A program made the translations under genes and the position numbers. Positions 34,461-46,289 of a stretch of DNA of 64,000 nt are shown one piece after another (the first letter of the stretch is position 1; each line of letters begins with the position of its first letter). The notes beneath the pieces are model-generated. The model saw only the letters and a list, made by a program, of their open reading frames with translations, was not told where the DNA came from and did not search any database. This DNA comes from Mugil cephalus (Eukaryota > Chordata > Actinopteri > Mugiliformes > Mugilidae). Where the stretch lies: assembly GCF_022458985.1 (NCBI RefSeq), contig NC_061774.1, positions 9,724,616 through 9,788,615 of the forward strand. Direction: 5' to 3'.

Positions 34461-36678
34461 AAAAAGTAACAGTGCATTAACTTTTCTCAATTTTTTTTAA
34501 AGATACATTTTTTAGATAAATTAAGCTTAAGCCATTTTCATATTCTAATCAACAAAGAACACTGTATTTTGTAAAGTTCCATCTGATTTTGATATGTCTT
34601 TGGTCAACATCATTTTTTTTTCATCATCATGGATTGGAAATGAAGGGCATTTATCTCTAAAACTAAATCTCCTGCTCGGTTCCTGATGTGAAGCTTCCTG
34701 TGGGTGAATTTGCCTTTCAAAAGGAAAAAAGTAAAAGTCACGGCCGCTGTGATGTATTGGGATCCAGAGGACACCTCAATCATGGTAACGGCAAGCAGTG
34801 AAAAGATTTACTGCACCGATTCTGAAGATCAACATCATGCGATGGGTTTGTGGCCTGCACGTTTATGAGCGAACCATTTCCCTGTGCGCGTGCAGCACGT
34901 GTTATTAATCCTTGTGCATTATTGCATTCTGACATGTTATAGTTCATGTGCTGCTTATGAATCCAACGAAAAGACCAAAGCCAACACTGTGTTAATTTGT
35001 CTGTTTCACCACGTTAATGCGTCGATGAACCTAGCGTCAGCCATCTTGTTTTTATTTTTTCTCTTCTAACCAGTTATCGGTTAATATGCGGATTATTTCT
35101 TTGATTAATGTCATAGTTGACCACACGAGAAATATTAAAATACCATATTATAACAATTTGTTATCTCAAGTTTATGATGGATTGACAGTTACGATTAATG
35201 ATTGTGATTCAGATATTTTTCAAAATATCTGTTAATGCTTTTTTTTTTTAAGTGAATTTATATTGCACAGCCTTGCACCTTTAAACGAATGTAAAGCTCA
35301 GCAGCAGATTGTGTGTGCTACACCTCTGGTATGATCACAATCCACTCTGTGGCATTTTCAACCAGGTAATAAATAATTTACAGTGCTCTTGGAATTCTTC
35401 TTCTTCTTTCTTTCTTTTTTTTTTTTTTTTTTATTTGGCTGAGATGCGTCTGCCTAGCTGTGGAAGAAAGGTGAGAGCCAGTGCTCCGGAGAAATCGCAA
35501 GTTGCCATAACTACAAGTGCTGAGGTCTCTGTGTGGTCCAGAGTGTAGCCCCGGAGAGGTGGGCATTAAGCCGACCACGGGTGACGGCTGAGAGCTCTGC
35601 GAGACCACATCCAGTAGGAGACGGCCGCCTGGAGCGCTTCACAGCCGGAGTTGTTTCTCCTCACAGTTTGCTCATGTCGGCTGGAGATGAAACTGAATGC
35701 CTGATGGTTTATCATGTGAGAAGAAATCCATTAATTATTCACTTAATGTCAGTCTGGGACAGATAATGAGCCGAATAACACAAAGACTACTTAAGGTTGT
35801 AAATGCATTTAATTCTCCTCAATTTCAGTTGCTCGTTTTTCCTAACAGCAAGGTTATGGAAAATCCAGCAGTATAGAGACTCATAATTAAGCTAAACCCA
35901 AAGATAAAAAACACAAGGCAGAGAAATTGAATAGGACAATTGCAGTACAAGGGCAATTTGGTTATCTGTTTGTGCATGCTTTCAGCGTGGCTATGGCAGA
36001 ACTTTTCTGGGAATTTTTTTTTTCCATCTCGCTAGAGGGTTTTTGCAGTGACACCAAAGTGTCTCTCTCTGATAGACAGCTTAATTCATACAGTTGGTGT
36101 CGTCATAATCCCCCTGGGGCTGCCTTAGTTTGCTCTCTGCCTTGTTTATTCCACTGATGTCCTCTCCATCCACTGCTACAAAAGAACCCAGACAACCAAA
36201 GCTTAATGTTTTGTTGTTGCTGTTATATCACTTTATTCCTCTGAGGTATTTCATTGGTTTCTTGCAGTGTGTCTGTACAAGAACAGATATTCCAATGTTT
36301 GTTATCCGACTCAGCTGTGGTCCTTTGGGATTGCCGTTCCCCTGTCATTCAAAGGTGTACAAGTGGTTGTTCAACCAACCTCTAAAAACTGAGTTAAAAT
36401 TCATATATGCGTAAGTGTAAGTTGGATTTACAGCTGGACTGGTGTGAGGATTTAGGTTTGTTTATCTATGCATGTCTGTGGGGGAAAAAAATAGTTTCAA
36501 GTCCAGCTGAAGTAAAGTCTCCACTGGCTTAGTGATCCTAAGGTTAAAAAAAATAATAAATGACCTCAATGTGGTTTTTCATTTACAGGAATTAGACACA
36601 AAATGGTTTGGATTTTTTCATTATAAGCATTTTAATAAGCTTTTGACTGAATGAGTGTGTGTGGGTGTTCATATAGAG

Positions 36679-36910
36679 CAGCGGCCTTCAATGTTTTTCA
36701 GGCCAAGGACCCCCAAAGAGATTAAGTAGGGACCTATTATATGTGTTGTATATTAAACTCGGCCTAGTGCTGTTTCTAAATCGATATTATTATTATTGTT
36801 ATCATTTTGCATTTAATATTAAGTTATTCCTTATCCCTTTGATAGAATATGCTGGATTCATGTTAATGTGTATTTAAATAAATTAAATAAAATTAAATTT
36901 GTGGAGATTT
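36679..36910. mobile_element. Truncated hAT-type MITE (same family as 52909-53551)
   Basis: GGCCTTCAATGTTTTTCAGG, GGCCAAGGACCCCC and AAGTAGGGACC match the start of the element at 52909 with scattered changes, followed by TATATGTG and ATTTTGCATT in the same order. The right end was not found, so the boundary is approximate. Confidence 0.55.
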
Positions 36911-37245
36911 AAGAAAAAAAGAAAAAACAAATGTCTAATCAACCAAAGATTTTGCACATGTTCATGTGCTGCATCTGTTTGTTTCTCTGCTGTGCCATTG
37001 AGTGAAAACTCAAATGAGCTACTAAACCTGTTCATTTGTCATGTCCGGACTGTATCCACGCTGATTTTAGATCAGCCAGACAACAAAAACTGTATCAAAT
37101 CCAATTTTTGCTAAGCGTATCCAAGCTAGATTTGGATGTGGGTTGAAATGTGATTCCAGTCGTAGTCTAAACGTGACGGCTGCTTAATTCGGAACTGAAA
37201 GCATCTTTTCCTTTTTTTGTGTCACCAGTGTGGGTACATAGATAG

Positions 37246-38275
37246 TAGGAGTGGGCAATAACTCATCGTACATGATATATAGTATACACAGTCAATGGAT
37301 ATACCGCCAGAAACAATCCCCACGATAAGAATTAGCCATCTCGCGATAAATGTGATAAACGCACGCTGATGACGTAGGCGCGACGTCCTCGCAGCCGTCG
37401 CTCACTTGTGGCTAAACGAGGCTCCTCGTCAGTAAATTGGAACTGGTTCGGCTGTCACAAGGTGGATGTGGAACAAACTTGAGCCATATGTAAGTTTTGC
37501 GAGAAAGATAATTGCTAAGGATAGCAACACAATAAATTTATTCCGCCACCTCCGGTAAATTAGGGTGACAAGACGTCCCCGATTTCTGGGGACAGTATCG
37601 TTTTGGATAACCTGACTCCCGGTTAAAGCTGTCCCTGAAAATGTCTCAAATGATTTTAGCGTTTTATCAATAAGAAAAAAAAAGAAAAAAAAATTGCGCA
37701 CAGACTACAACAACATTTATTACGGTAGCAAGTCGCGCTTCTATTGACATTTCAGACGGTGTAAATACCGTTTAAATATGAATAAATATGTCAAAAATAA
37801 ATTAAACCGAAATTGTCCTTATTTATTCATTTCATTTTGATAACATTTAATTCTTTTGTCTTCTGCTGTAAATATCCCCGGGTTACGGTAAGTTTTATTT
37901 AAAAAAAAAAAAAAGAAGAAAAGAAAATAAATAAGAAAGAAAATTGGCAACACATTCAGTCAGTCTATTCTGTGTGATAAGCAAAGCGAGGGAGTGAACT
38001 GCATTTTTGCCTGGCAGAAGACATGTTGCTGTTTTCACATTTCAGACTTGTTTGATTAGTCAGCAGCAGTTTCCTCCACAACTTCCTACTTAAACCTGTA
38101 GTTCAGCAGCTTGCCTCATTTAGAGCTCCGGAGACAGAATGTAGTGACAGATTGAGTCAAAAACATGGATTGGGTTTACAATATTTTTATCATTATCACC
38201 ACAATGGCAAAATTTTCGTGATGATTTGTCGTGATTTTTTTTTTTTTTTTTTTACGCCCATATGGCCTATCCCTA
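37246..38275. mobile_element. hAT-type non-autonomous transposon with perfect 8-bp target duplication
   Basis: The left end starts TAGGAGTGGGCAATA. The right end read on the complement starts TAGGGATAGGCC, an imperfect inverted repeat (8 of 11 matching). ATAGATAG flanks both sides (37238-37245 and 38276-38283), exactly the 8-bp duplication made by hAT transposases. The 1030 bp inside are AT-rich with no transposase motifs. Confidence 0.72.
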
Positions 38276-39113
38276 ATAGATAGCAGTGCCTGTGTCATGC
38301 CTTGCCTGAAGTCTCAACCAATACTCGCAGGCCTGTGCATTTAGTTGTTGCAATCCCATCTGTAAGTAATACCTGCAATTTGTAGGGACATCTGTACCCA
38401 AACAAACTGTGCAAGAAGATTATGGTGCGGAATAGATTGGTGACTGTGCATGCATACATTCATTTCCCCAAAAGGCACGTATTAAGAGGAATACACTGAC
38501 CTTTTACTAAATAAGCTTATAATGCATGCAAACACCGGCAGACACTTTTACCTTGCGATGCAGCTTTAAATCATTCTTAACAGCACTGTGGTGAAGAAAA
38601 TACTGAACACGGACTTTAAAATGCAACCGACCATTTTATTGCACATCAGTGGGTTGAGCTCATTTGTTAAAGAAATAGAGGCCGCGCATTTAGAAACGAA
38701 CTGAATTAAAATGGAAGGCAGTGAAACTCGACGCACTACTGTTGTTCCTGCATGCACGAACCATAAATGAGTTTGATATCTCTAAAGCGTTTAATAATTT
38801 AAGCCCGGCTCTCCCAGATTAATGATTTTGCACTGATGACATAGTAGTAGATGTAACATAATGGAAGCCTCCACTTTGATCCCATTTGTTGCAGCGTAAA
38901 AATAAAATGTCAGACTCAACAGATATCTGCCATACTCTCTGAGCATACTTGTTTTTGGTTGGGTGTAATGGGTGTTTGAATAATTAAGCTGCAGGCAATG
39001 ACACATGATGATGGACAGTGAAAGGCCTCGTAATGACTGATAAGAACTCAGGGCATTGTTGTTAGGAGCACAGATGTGGAGATGCAGCTCCATCACATTT
39101 ATAGCGTGTGTTG

Positions 39114-39114
<1 letters not shown>

Positions 39115-39152
<38 letters not shown>
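39115..39152. repeat. (CA)n microsatellite
   Basis: Nineteen CA units abutting the left end of the Tc1-like relic. The CA of the terminal repeat may have seeded the expansion. Confidence 0.95.
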
Positions 39153-39154
<2 letters not shown>

Positions 39155-40149
39155 CATAACATCAGGCATAACATTAATGGACATGGGCCTTCTGAGGGTG
39201 TCCTGTGGTGTCTGGTAAAAAGTATGTTGTTTGTCGGGGCCTTTGGGTCCAGTGGGTTGAGGGGAGGGGCCTCTATTACAGCTGTTTACATGTGAGGTGA
39301 TCTGTTCTGATCTGATGTTTACATGTACCGCTACTTTTGATGGGAATGGCCGTTTTACAGACGTGTGACATGCGCAGATCGATGAAAACATCCCGTGACT
39401 GATCTCTCATCTAATCAGCAGTAGTTTCGGTTGTTCTTGCACTTTTATTCTTAAAGCAACAGTTTGATTGAGAAAGTTTGTGGGCTCGTATCCACATTTG
39501 CGTTGCCTTTTGTGTAGGCCTTATAGTAGCCGGTCTTCAGGGTTTTCCAGCTTCGGTCTGTCCCTGTTTAAACAGTTCAGTATTTCTGTTTTTTTCTGCG
39601 TCTAAGCGTGCGATCATGTCTAATTCTTTCAGAGTTGTTATTAAAAACAAACTCTCCAACTCTCCGCCGAGCCGTAGGTCAGTTGAGGAAACGTCACTCG
39701 AACGTCCCCGCGCATTCACGTCAAGACGGAGCATGCTCAGACAGAACGGAGCCTGACTTCATTCCCATTCACCGTTTACACGACTTTTCGATTGGTTTGG
39801 CACAAGGAATATTCTACCCCTGTAAAACCGAATGAAATGTCATTCGGTTTGGACTCGTTTGTTCCAACTGAGGCTTTTAAATGAAGCATTTTCATTCGGT
39901 TTGCGCTTCTAAACCGATTGTAATTGGAATATATGGCTCCATGTAAACCCAGCTTGTGTCAGGCTGCATCGTGCTGCCATCAAGGAGTGTCACTGCTATG
40001 TGGTGGGGGTGTCTGGCCTGGTCTATGAGGGTGGGTGCTACATGTCTAAGTAACATCCACATGAATGAATGCCAGGTCCAAATGTTTCCCAGCAGAACAT
40101 TGTTATTCACTTCTCCTGTCAGTGGTTTTAATGTTGTGCCTGATCGTTG
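39153..40149 (-). mobile_element. Decayed Tc1-like element split by a MITE insertion
   Basis: Near the left end CAGGCATAACATTAATGG occurs after a short duplication. The right end reads TTAATGTTGTGCCTGATCG and is followed by TA. On the complement, 39957-40110 resembles transposase sequence with TTCTGCTGGGAAAC and TGTGGATGTTACTTAG, and 39175-39275 resembles its 3' part (CCAGACACCACAGGACACC). The two parts are separated by an unrelated block at 39281-39953. It is the same family as 6886-7237. Confidence 0.6.
39281..39953. mobile_element. MITE-like block nested in the Tc1 relic
   Basis: The block begins GCTGTTTACATG and ends CATGTAAACCCAGC, an imperfect inverted pair. Near its right end it contains repeated ATTCGGTTT motifs and a perfect 10-bp hairpin (39825-39850). 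No coding potential was seen. The superfamily is not assigned because no clear target duplication was found. Confidence 0.45.
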
Positions 40150-40758
40150 TATCATCACACATCCTTCAGATATACATCATATGAAGTCACTTCTCTGTCC
40201 TCATCTCAAACACAGCACACTTTGCAACAAACCATTTGTAGCCGCACACAGTATATTTCTTTTGAACGCCCTCCTTCACAAACGCCCATCACAGGCAGTT
40301 ACTCGAAGATGGACACTTATACACTCCCCCGTTCGTTATATTGATCCATTCTTACACAAGCATTAGCACTCACTTAGAATGAAAGGCATGTCTTCACCCC
40401 AACGCAGGCGCTCAAATGCGTCCGCACAAATACACACAAACGCTTCCTCATGTCGCTTCCTGAAACACAAACTTGGATGAAGATGTGTACACTTTGGGTC
40501 GGCTCGTTCTTCCAAATTGAATCGGAGCTCATAGTGGCTGATGTATTCATCCACTGTGTGTGATTTAACGAGGTCTGCTACGTCTCATCATAAATCATGT
40601 TAATAATCTGAGCCTCCCATTGATTTTTATTTTTTTTTCTCCCAAGCCACCACAGTGCATTATTTGATGTCTCCAGCCTTTGTTTCCGATTTGATGAACT
40701 CCACACGCACACACAAAGAGAACCCGTGAAACTGCTTTTTTTTTTTCCTTTTAGAAGT

Positions 40759-40764
40759 CTTTAT
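40759..40764 (-). terminator. Possible distal polyadenylation signal of flrt1
   Basis: AATAAA on the minus strand, 3.3 kb after the flrt1 stop. A very long 3' UTR would be needed, so this is only a candidate. An A-run follows it on the minus strand. Confidence 0.2.
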
Positions 40765-41175
40765 TCATCTGCGTAGAAAAAAAGATGACAGACCAATAAA
40801 TGGAATAGTATTTTGCACCCATTTTTATGTTTATACATGAGAGTGTTTTCATTAACACATCTGAGGGTGACATTTTTAAAGGAAAAGGATTTCTACACAG
40901 ACTGAAAGGAAGCTTCAGTGCTCTTATAAAAAGAAAAAAACAAAAACAAATGTGGACGTAAAAAAGAAAAAAAAGAAAATAAAACAACACACCGGAGCTC
41001 TTCGAATATTACTGGTACACAGTAACACAGGCTGAAAAAGAGAAAGAGAGCTACTGAGAGGAAGAACAGGTTTCAACACTTACAGGCTCTATCTAAATCA
41101 CCCCTCTCCATCCTCACTCTTTATTTTTCACGCTCTACCTTCTTTTTGTAATTCTCTGGCTGTTGGTCAACACAC

Positions 41176-41195
41176 ATATATATATATATATATAT
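41176..41195. repeat. (TA)n microsatellite
   Basis: Ten TA units between CACACA and GTTCC in the sequence downstream of flrt1. Confidence 0.9.
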
Positions 41196-44090
41196 GTTCC
41201 TCCTTCCTTTAAGTATTTTAGTGGGGTCAGTGAGAGGCAGTCAGAAAGCAGGTGCCGCTTCCCTGTGGCCGTGTTTGTGTTGAAATGCACAGTGTAGCGG
41301 TCAGGCTGCGATCCCTGTTAACAGAACTGCGTCTATGCTGAGCTAAGGCCTATAAAAATGGACGACCTGAGTCAATGTTACTGCCCAGAGTGCATCAGAT
41401 CAAGTTTGACATTTTAGTTTGACCTTTTGCTAAAAGCTTTCTTTTGATGGGGCAATACGATGAAAAGGAATGTGAGAAAAGACAGTTTTGTTAGGCAGCA
41501 ACTCAATTTCAGTTAACTAATTAATTGTTTGGTCTATAAATGTCTATAAATGTCTATCACAGATTCCTAAAGCCAAAGGCAGTATCTTTGATTTGCTTGT
41601 TTTATTTAACTTACAGTAAAAAAAAAGTAAATAAATGAAAAAATAAAGATTTAAATTTTCCCATCACATAAGACTAAGAAAAGCAGCAAATGCTCACACA
41701 TCACTAATGTGAACGTTATAACGTTATCTCCGGTTGTAAGAGCTTGAGCTCAGACTAAAAGAGATTAAAAATGCTAATCATATTTGAAATTAGGATTTTA
41801 AGATTGATGTGCCAGAAGGGTGCAAAATGTGACCTTGTATGATCTAAAGGGGAAGCCGAAAGGCGAGACTGTTAATAGTTGGGAAACAGAGAAAATAGTG
41901 GCGGCGAAACAGTCAACACTCTTGTCTATTTTTTTATGGAAGTGAGATTTTAACTGTCGCTTTTAATATCTGTCAACAACAACAGTATGCTAGCTAACGT
42001 CGGCCCCCCAGGGCTAGAAAGTTTACAGTTGCTTGGCATCACACAACAGCACAACACACTGCTTCAGGACCTCTATCTCCTCTAAACTGTAATGATCCAG
42101 ATCCAGATTTTTAACTCTATTTAAACCCTAAATATTAAATATTGTTGGACTTTTTCAGGGCTGATGAGTCAGCAAGGGGTTTGAAAAGTTTAAGCCCGCC
42201 TCTGTAAACAACTCACATTAACAGATACTCTGGGTCGAACTTGAACACACACTTAGGTCCCAGACCTTCTTCGATTTGTCTCAAAGGGTGAATCTGTGTT
42301 AAATCAGCTGAAAAATCCTGTAGTCTGAGCCCAACATTGCTGTGTAAACAGTGGTAGCTTCCAAAATTATGAAATGTTTTTTTTTTTCAGGCGCTTTATT
42401 TACTGGGTTTTCCAAAAGCAGACATTTCTGACTATCATCAGTTTCCCAATCAGTATTTTTGCAATACATAAAAATATCACAATATAAAATTACATTTACC
42501 ATGACAGATCCGTTTCATATTCAGATCTTTCGCCTCATCAGAGAATGGGTGAGTAATGAACCAGACTTTTCACAAAAATCTTACCAAATGCTAAAACTTA
42601 TGTTTGATTAGCAAGGTTTAGCCAGCCTTTAGAAGATAATGGGTCATTATTATAAGATGTATGATTAGGTTTCTTTCACTTCATTTGCAAAGATAATCAG
42701 TGAGACCAGACCACAATAAAAACTGGGTTCATGCAGTTCTTCTTGTAAATTCTGACACGATGTATTTCATAGATGTTCTTAGCAATTATTTTACATTTAC
42801 ATTTTCACTCTGACTGGCTTTCTGTGCCTCCCTTCCTTCTTTTTTGTTCAACTGATGTATGTGCAATGTAAATAGATCTGATGAATAGTAACTACCAAAA
42901 CGATGTTTGATGAATCTTTGACTTGACCGCAGGCACCTAAAAACATCAGTCCTTGAAGGAAGCATGCAGTCTGTTTTCATTCAGGTATCTGCTGAGTGCA
43001 GTTGGTAAACGTCAAAACGCCATCGCCGTTTGGACGATGACGTCACATCAATCCAGTTGTCAACCTAACCACGCCCCATCCTCTTTTCCTTTTGTCTGCT
43101 TTTTTACCTCCCGTCGATGCACTTGTCTCACGCCCTTCTTTCACTTATCTCCTGGTTTTTCCTCTTCTTCTTGTCGCTTTTCTCTGCCTCAAGCCAGCGT
43201 ACATCTCTCAGCGTCTACATCACCAAAACAGCACCCCCCTCTCTTTCTCCTTGTCTTCTTTTATGTTCCCTCCTTCCATCCATCCATCTATTCATCCCCC
43301 CGACGCACTTTCTCTCCCTCTCTCTCCCTCTCATTAGTCTACCCATGCTGTGGTTTGAGTCTCCCGTCTCTGTCAGAACTGTTATCACTGCTGTCAGCTC
43401 CCTTGGCGAGAACAAAGTCGTCCTCTGCTCACAGCACCACAAAAGACACAAGAGAAATAAAAGGAAAGAGCCTCAGCCAAAAAAAAAAGAAGTGGAAAGG
43501 AGGAAAAATTAAAAGGAGGAGGGGAGTAAACTAGAGGAAAGGAGGGGGCTAGGAACACATCTTTTCATGTCAACAATGATGCATTGTCATCTGTGGGTTA
43601 TAACAACCATTGATTTCTCTCTCTGTCATTCCTTTTATCTATACAGCACAGAGCTTACAGTTGGTAGCAAGATATGAGAGCTATCTCTATACACATCAAG
43701 TGCCTCTTCCTCATATTATAAATATATCTCCAGCTAAATCAGCTAAGCCTAGTATATCAACCTCAAATAAGTTACTGTGTATTATTATGAGCTGAGAAGA
43801 ACAGTAGGTTTGAAAGACAGAGATATTCAAAAGAGAAAACGTAACCATTTATAACTATATGTAGCGCTCAAAGAAGGGCCTACTGTATAATGTAGTATAC
43901 AGTAGTAGAGTATAGTAGGACTGTTACTTCTGTAGCAATGTCCAATCAACTAGCTGAAATCAGTCTTTTCTACTTAGCAAACCAATTAGAATTGAACCAG
44001 CAGAGGCACAGAGGGTACTTTGGAAACCAAGGACAAAATGGCCACCAGCCTAGTGAGCTTATGTGGCTCAGGGAGTGTGTCCCTGTACCA

Positions 44091-46289
44091 TCACGTGTAG
44101 GCGTAATCTATGTCGGGGATGCCGCCCTCTCTGTAGCCACGGTTGGTGCCATAAGTGACGTGGTGGTGGCTGGTTTGGCTGAGGATGGTGCCGTTGAGGC
44201 TGCCAGTTCCATGGCTGCTCCGGTAGGTCCCGTTAGCTTGGGAGGAAGAGGAGGAGGAGGGGAAAATGGTGTGGATGTAGGTGACATCTTCCAGCTTAGG
44301 CTGCAGGGGCTGGTGGGCCATAGCTGTCATCTGAAACCCAGCAGGCGGCGCCCTGATCTCTAAGATGGAAGTGTCTTTCTTGGTGCCTGACTCTACATAG
44401 TCATCGTAATGTTTCCCACCTCGGCTCCCTCTGTATGAGCCCGTGTCCCCAGACATGTAACCTGCTCTCTGTCCATACCAGCAAAAGATACCAAAGATTA
44501 ACAGCAGGCTTACCAATGCTGTGGCACCCCCTATAATCCCAGCCATCGGCAGGGCTGTTAGCTCCGAGTCCTGACCCTCTTTATCTGTCCCCTCCCCTCC
44601 GGAGCTGACTAGCGCCTCTCCGGTCTCGATCTGAGCACAGGCCGGGGCCGAGTCTTTACTGTCCGTGTCCATGGTGCCAATTCGAGATGAACCCATGCTA
44701 GAGCCCCCAAAAGAAGGCTCCTGTCGTAGTGGCAGCAGGCAGATGAGGTAATGGGAGCGTGGGGTGAGCTGGGTAAGGAGATACTGCCTCCTCTCTCCAG
44801 GAACCAAAGTCTCTGTGATGGAACCGAGAGCTGCGCTGCTACCCAGCCTCAGCCACGACAGGCGGAAGGAGGGTGCTGGCTCTGGGCACAACCAACTCAC
44901 CAGTACACTGTCCGAAGACAGAGGTTTTACAGTCAGTTCTAGGGCCTCTGCAGATATGTGCCCCCCTTCACCCGGAGGAAGAGGCATAACCAGGCCTGGC
45001 CGCTTGGCTCGCAGGGTAAAGAGGGAGCCTTGTGTGGGGACCAGCAAAGAGGTTGTGGTAGTGCTTCCATGGGGGACTGACACCACTGCTGCGTCGCCTC
45101 CAACGCCATCCTCTCCTCCTCCGTCTTTATCCGCTGGGTTTACTCCTACTCCAGTACTGGGACCAGCAGGAGGGCCTTCACATTGCTCCATCAGAGAACT
45201 CAGGTCCCTGAGAGTCTGGCCCCTTACAGACTCAGGCCCTTGACAGGTCAGACCCCTGACTGTCACTGCTGCCCCCCGTCCGTGCAGCCAGGCGTGAAGC
45301 CACCGAAGGTTGCAGCCGCAGTACCAGGGATTTCCTCGGACCAGCAGCAGCTCCAGGCTTTCTGTGTCTTTCAGAAGTCCTCGAGGGAGACTGGTTAAAT
45401 TGTTTCCTGATAGGTCCAGCCTCTGTAACCGCCGCATCCCATCCAGCGCCCCTCTAGGTATGTGGGTCATTCCGTTGTCTTGCAAATGTAGTCGCACAAG
45501 GTGAGCTGAAGGCAGGTTGACAGGTGGAGACTGCAAAGCATTCCTGACCAGCGACAGCTCAGTCAGGTTGGAGAGACGGGAAAAGGTGTCATCCGCGATG
45601 CGTGTGTTGGCCAACAGGTTTCCATCCAGGACCAAGCGTCGCAGGGAGGAGAGCCCACGGAAGGCATGTGTGGGGATGGTGCTAATTCTGTTGTCGTCGA
45701 GTCGCAGTTCTTCCAAGGACGCTGGCAAGCCCGCAGGGATACTTGACAGGTGGTTCCGAGAAAGAAACAACAGTCGAAGCCGCGGAGTCCCAGAAAAAGC
45801 TCGCTCTTGGATGCTAACTGTGGATATAGAGTTATCATCCAGGTGTAAACGTTCTAGTAACGGTAACTTGGCCAGAGCTGATCGCGGTAACGTTCGTATA
45901 TTATTATCCTGTAAGTGGAGCTCCCGTAATGAAGGCGGGAGGTGTATAGGAAATTCATCCAACTGGTTGGCGTACAGGTAAATCACTCGTATGGAAGTAC
46001 TGCGTTCCAGTGACGGGGGCAGCCCGGCGTTACTCAGCCGGTTGCTCTGCAAGTAGAGGATGGCGGCCGTTAACGGTAGTGGAGGAATTAGGCTGAGGCC
46101 GCGGTCGTTGCAGTAGACAAAGCCCTCATCACAGCGGCACACCGAGGGGCAAACAATGCCCTCGTCTCCCTCGCCCGTCTCCATGGCAATTGCCGCTGCT
46201 GCCAGTTCAAGCACCTCAGCCAATAAGGTGAGGCACAGGAGGAGCAGAAAGAGCCAATCACGGAGCTCAGCAAGACTCTCGGTTGCCAT
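44091..46289 (-). CDS. flrt1: FLRT1, fibronectin leucine-rich transmembrane protein
   Basis: FLRTs are type I membrane proteins that bind latrophilins, Unc5 receptors and FGF receptors in cell adhesion and axon guidance. The 732-residue frame is intact. It has a hydrophobic signal segment (about 11-34) and an LRRNT cap with Cys47, 51, 53 and 60. About ten leucine-rich repeats follow (65-315), then an LRRCT cap with Cys324, 326, 349 and 370, a fibronectin III domain (about 448-525), a membrane segment (about 583-605) and a cytoplasmic tail. The tail ends YREGGIPDIDYAYT, the FLRT1 signature; FLRT2 and FLRT3 end differently. It is longer than mammalian FLRT1 (about 670), mostly through a Gly-rich linker at 375-405 and other spacer sequence. 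The coding part is one exon; an acceptor (complement, CAG at 46305-46307) 15 bases before the ATG shows that a 5' UTR intron exists. It lies antisense inside macrod1 intron 3. Confidence 0.96.
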   Translation of the reverse strand: MATESLAELRDWLFLLLLCLTLLAEVLELAAAAIAMETGEGDEGIVCPSVCRCDEGFVYCNDRGLSLIPPLPLTAAILYLQSNRLSNAGLPPSLERSTSIRVIYLYANQLDEFPIHLPPSLRELHLQDNNIRTLPRSALAKLPLLERLHLDDNSISTVSIQERAFSGTPRLRLLFLSRNHLSSIPAGLPASLEELRLDDNRISTIPTHAFRGLSSLRRLVLDGNLLANTRIADDTFSRLSNLTELSLVRNALQSPPVNLPSAHLVRLHLQDNGMTHIPRGALDGMRRLQRLDLSGNNLTSLPRGLLKDTESLELLLVRGNPWYCGCNLRWLHAWLHGRGAAVTVRGLTCQGPESVRGQTLRDLSSLMEQCEGPPAGPSTGVGVNPADKDGGGEDGVGGDAAVVSVPHGSTTTTSLLVPTQGSLFTLRAKRPGLVMPLPPGEGGHISAEALELTVKPLSSDSVLVSWLCPEPAPSFRLSWLRLGSSAALGSITETLVPGERRQYLLTQLTPRSHYLICLLPLRQEPSFGGSSMGSSRIGTMDTDSKDSAPACAQIETGEALVSSGGEGTDKEGQDSELTALPMAGIIGGATALVSLLLIFGIFCWYGQRAGYMSGDTGSYRGSRGGKHYDDYVESGTKKDTSILEIRAPPAGFQMTAMAHQPLQPKLEDVTYIHTIFPSSSSSSQANGTYRSSHGTGSLNGTILSQTSHHHVTYGTNRGYREGGIPDIDYAYT

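Larger units (their letters stand above)
20936..44090 (+). other. macrod1 intron 3, left part (up to flrt1)
   Basis: The intron opens with GTATGT at 20936. No further macrod1 exon (the GGGG-D loop, HTVGP or the C-terminal strand) was found between here and the right edge, so the intron exceeds 43 kb. This part holds microsatellites, Tc1- and hAT-type relics and tracts of unique AT-rich sequence without coding signal, listed separately where recognised. The last 3 kb before flrt1 may hold its 3' UTR. Confidence 0.75.

Noticed and set aside
42953..43534. 193-codon open frame on the plus strand
   Set aside because: Ser/Pro/Phe-rich translation of pyrimidine-rich sequence with CATC repeats. No domain, no splice context and no start context that stands out.
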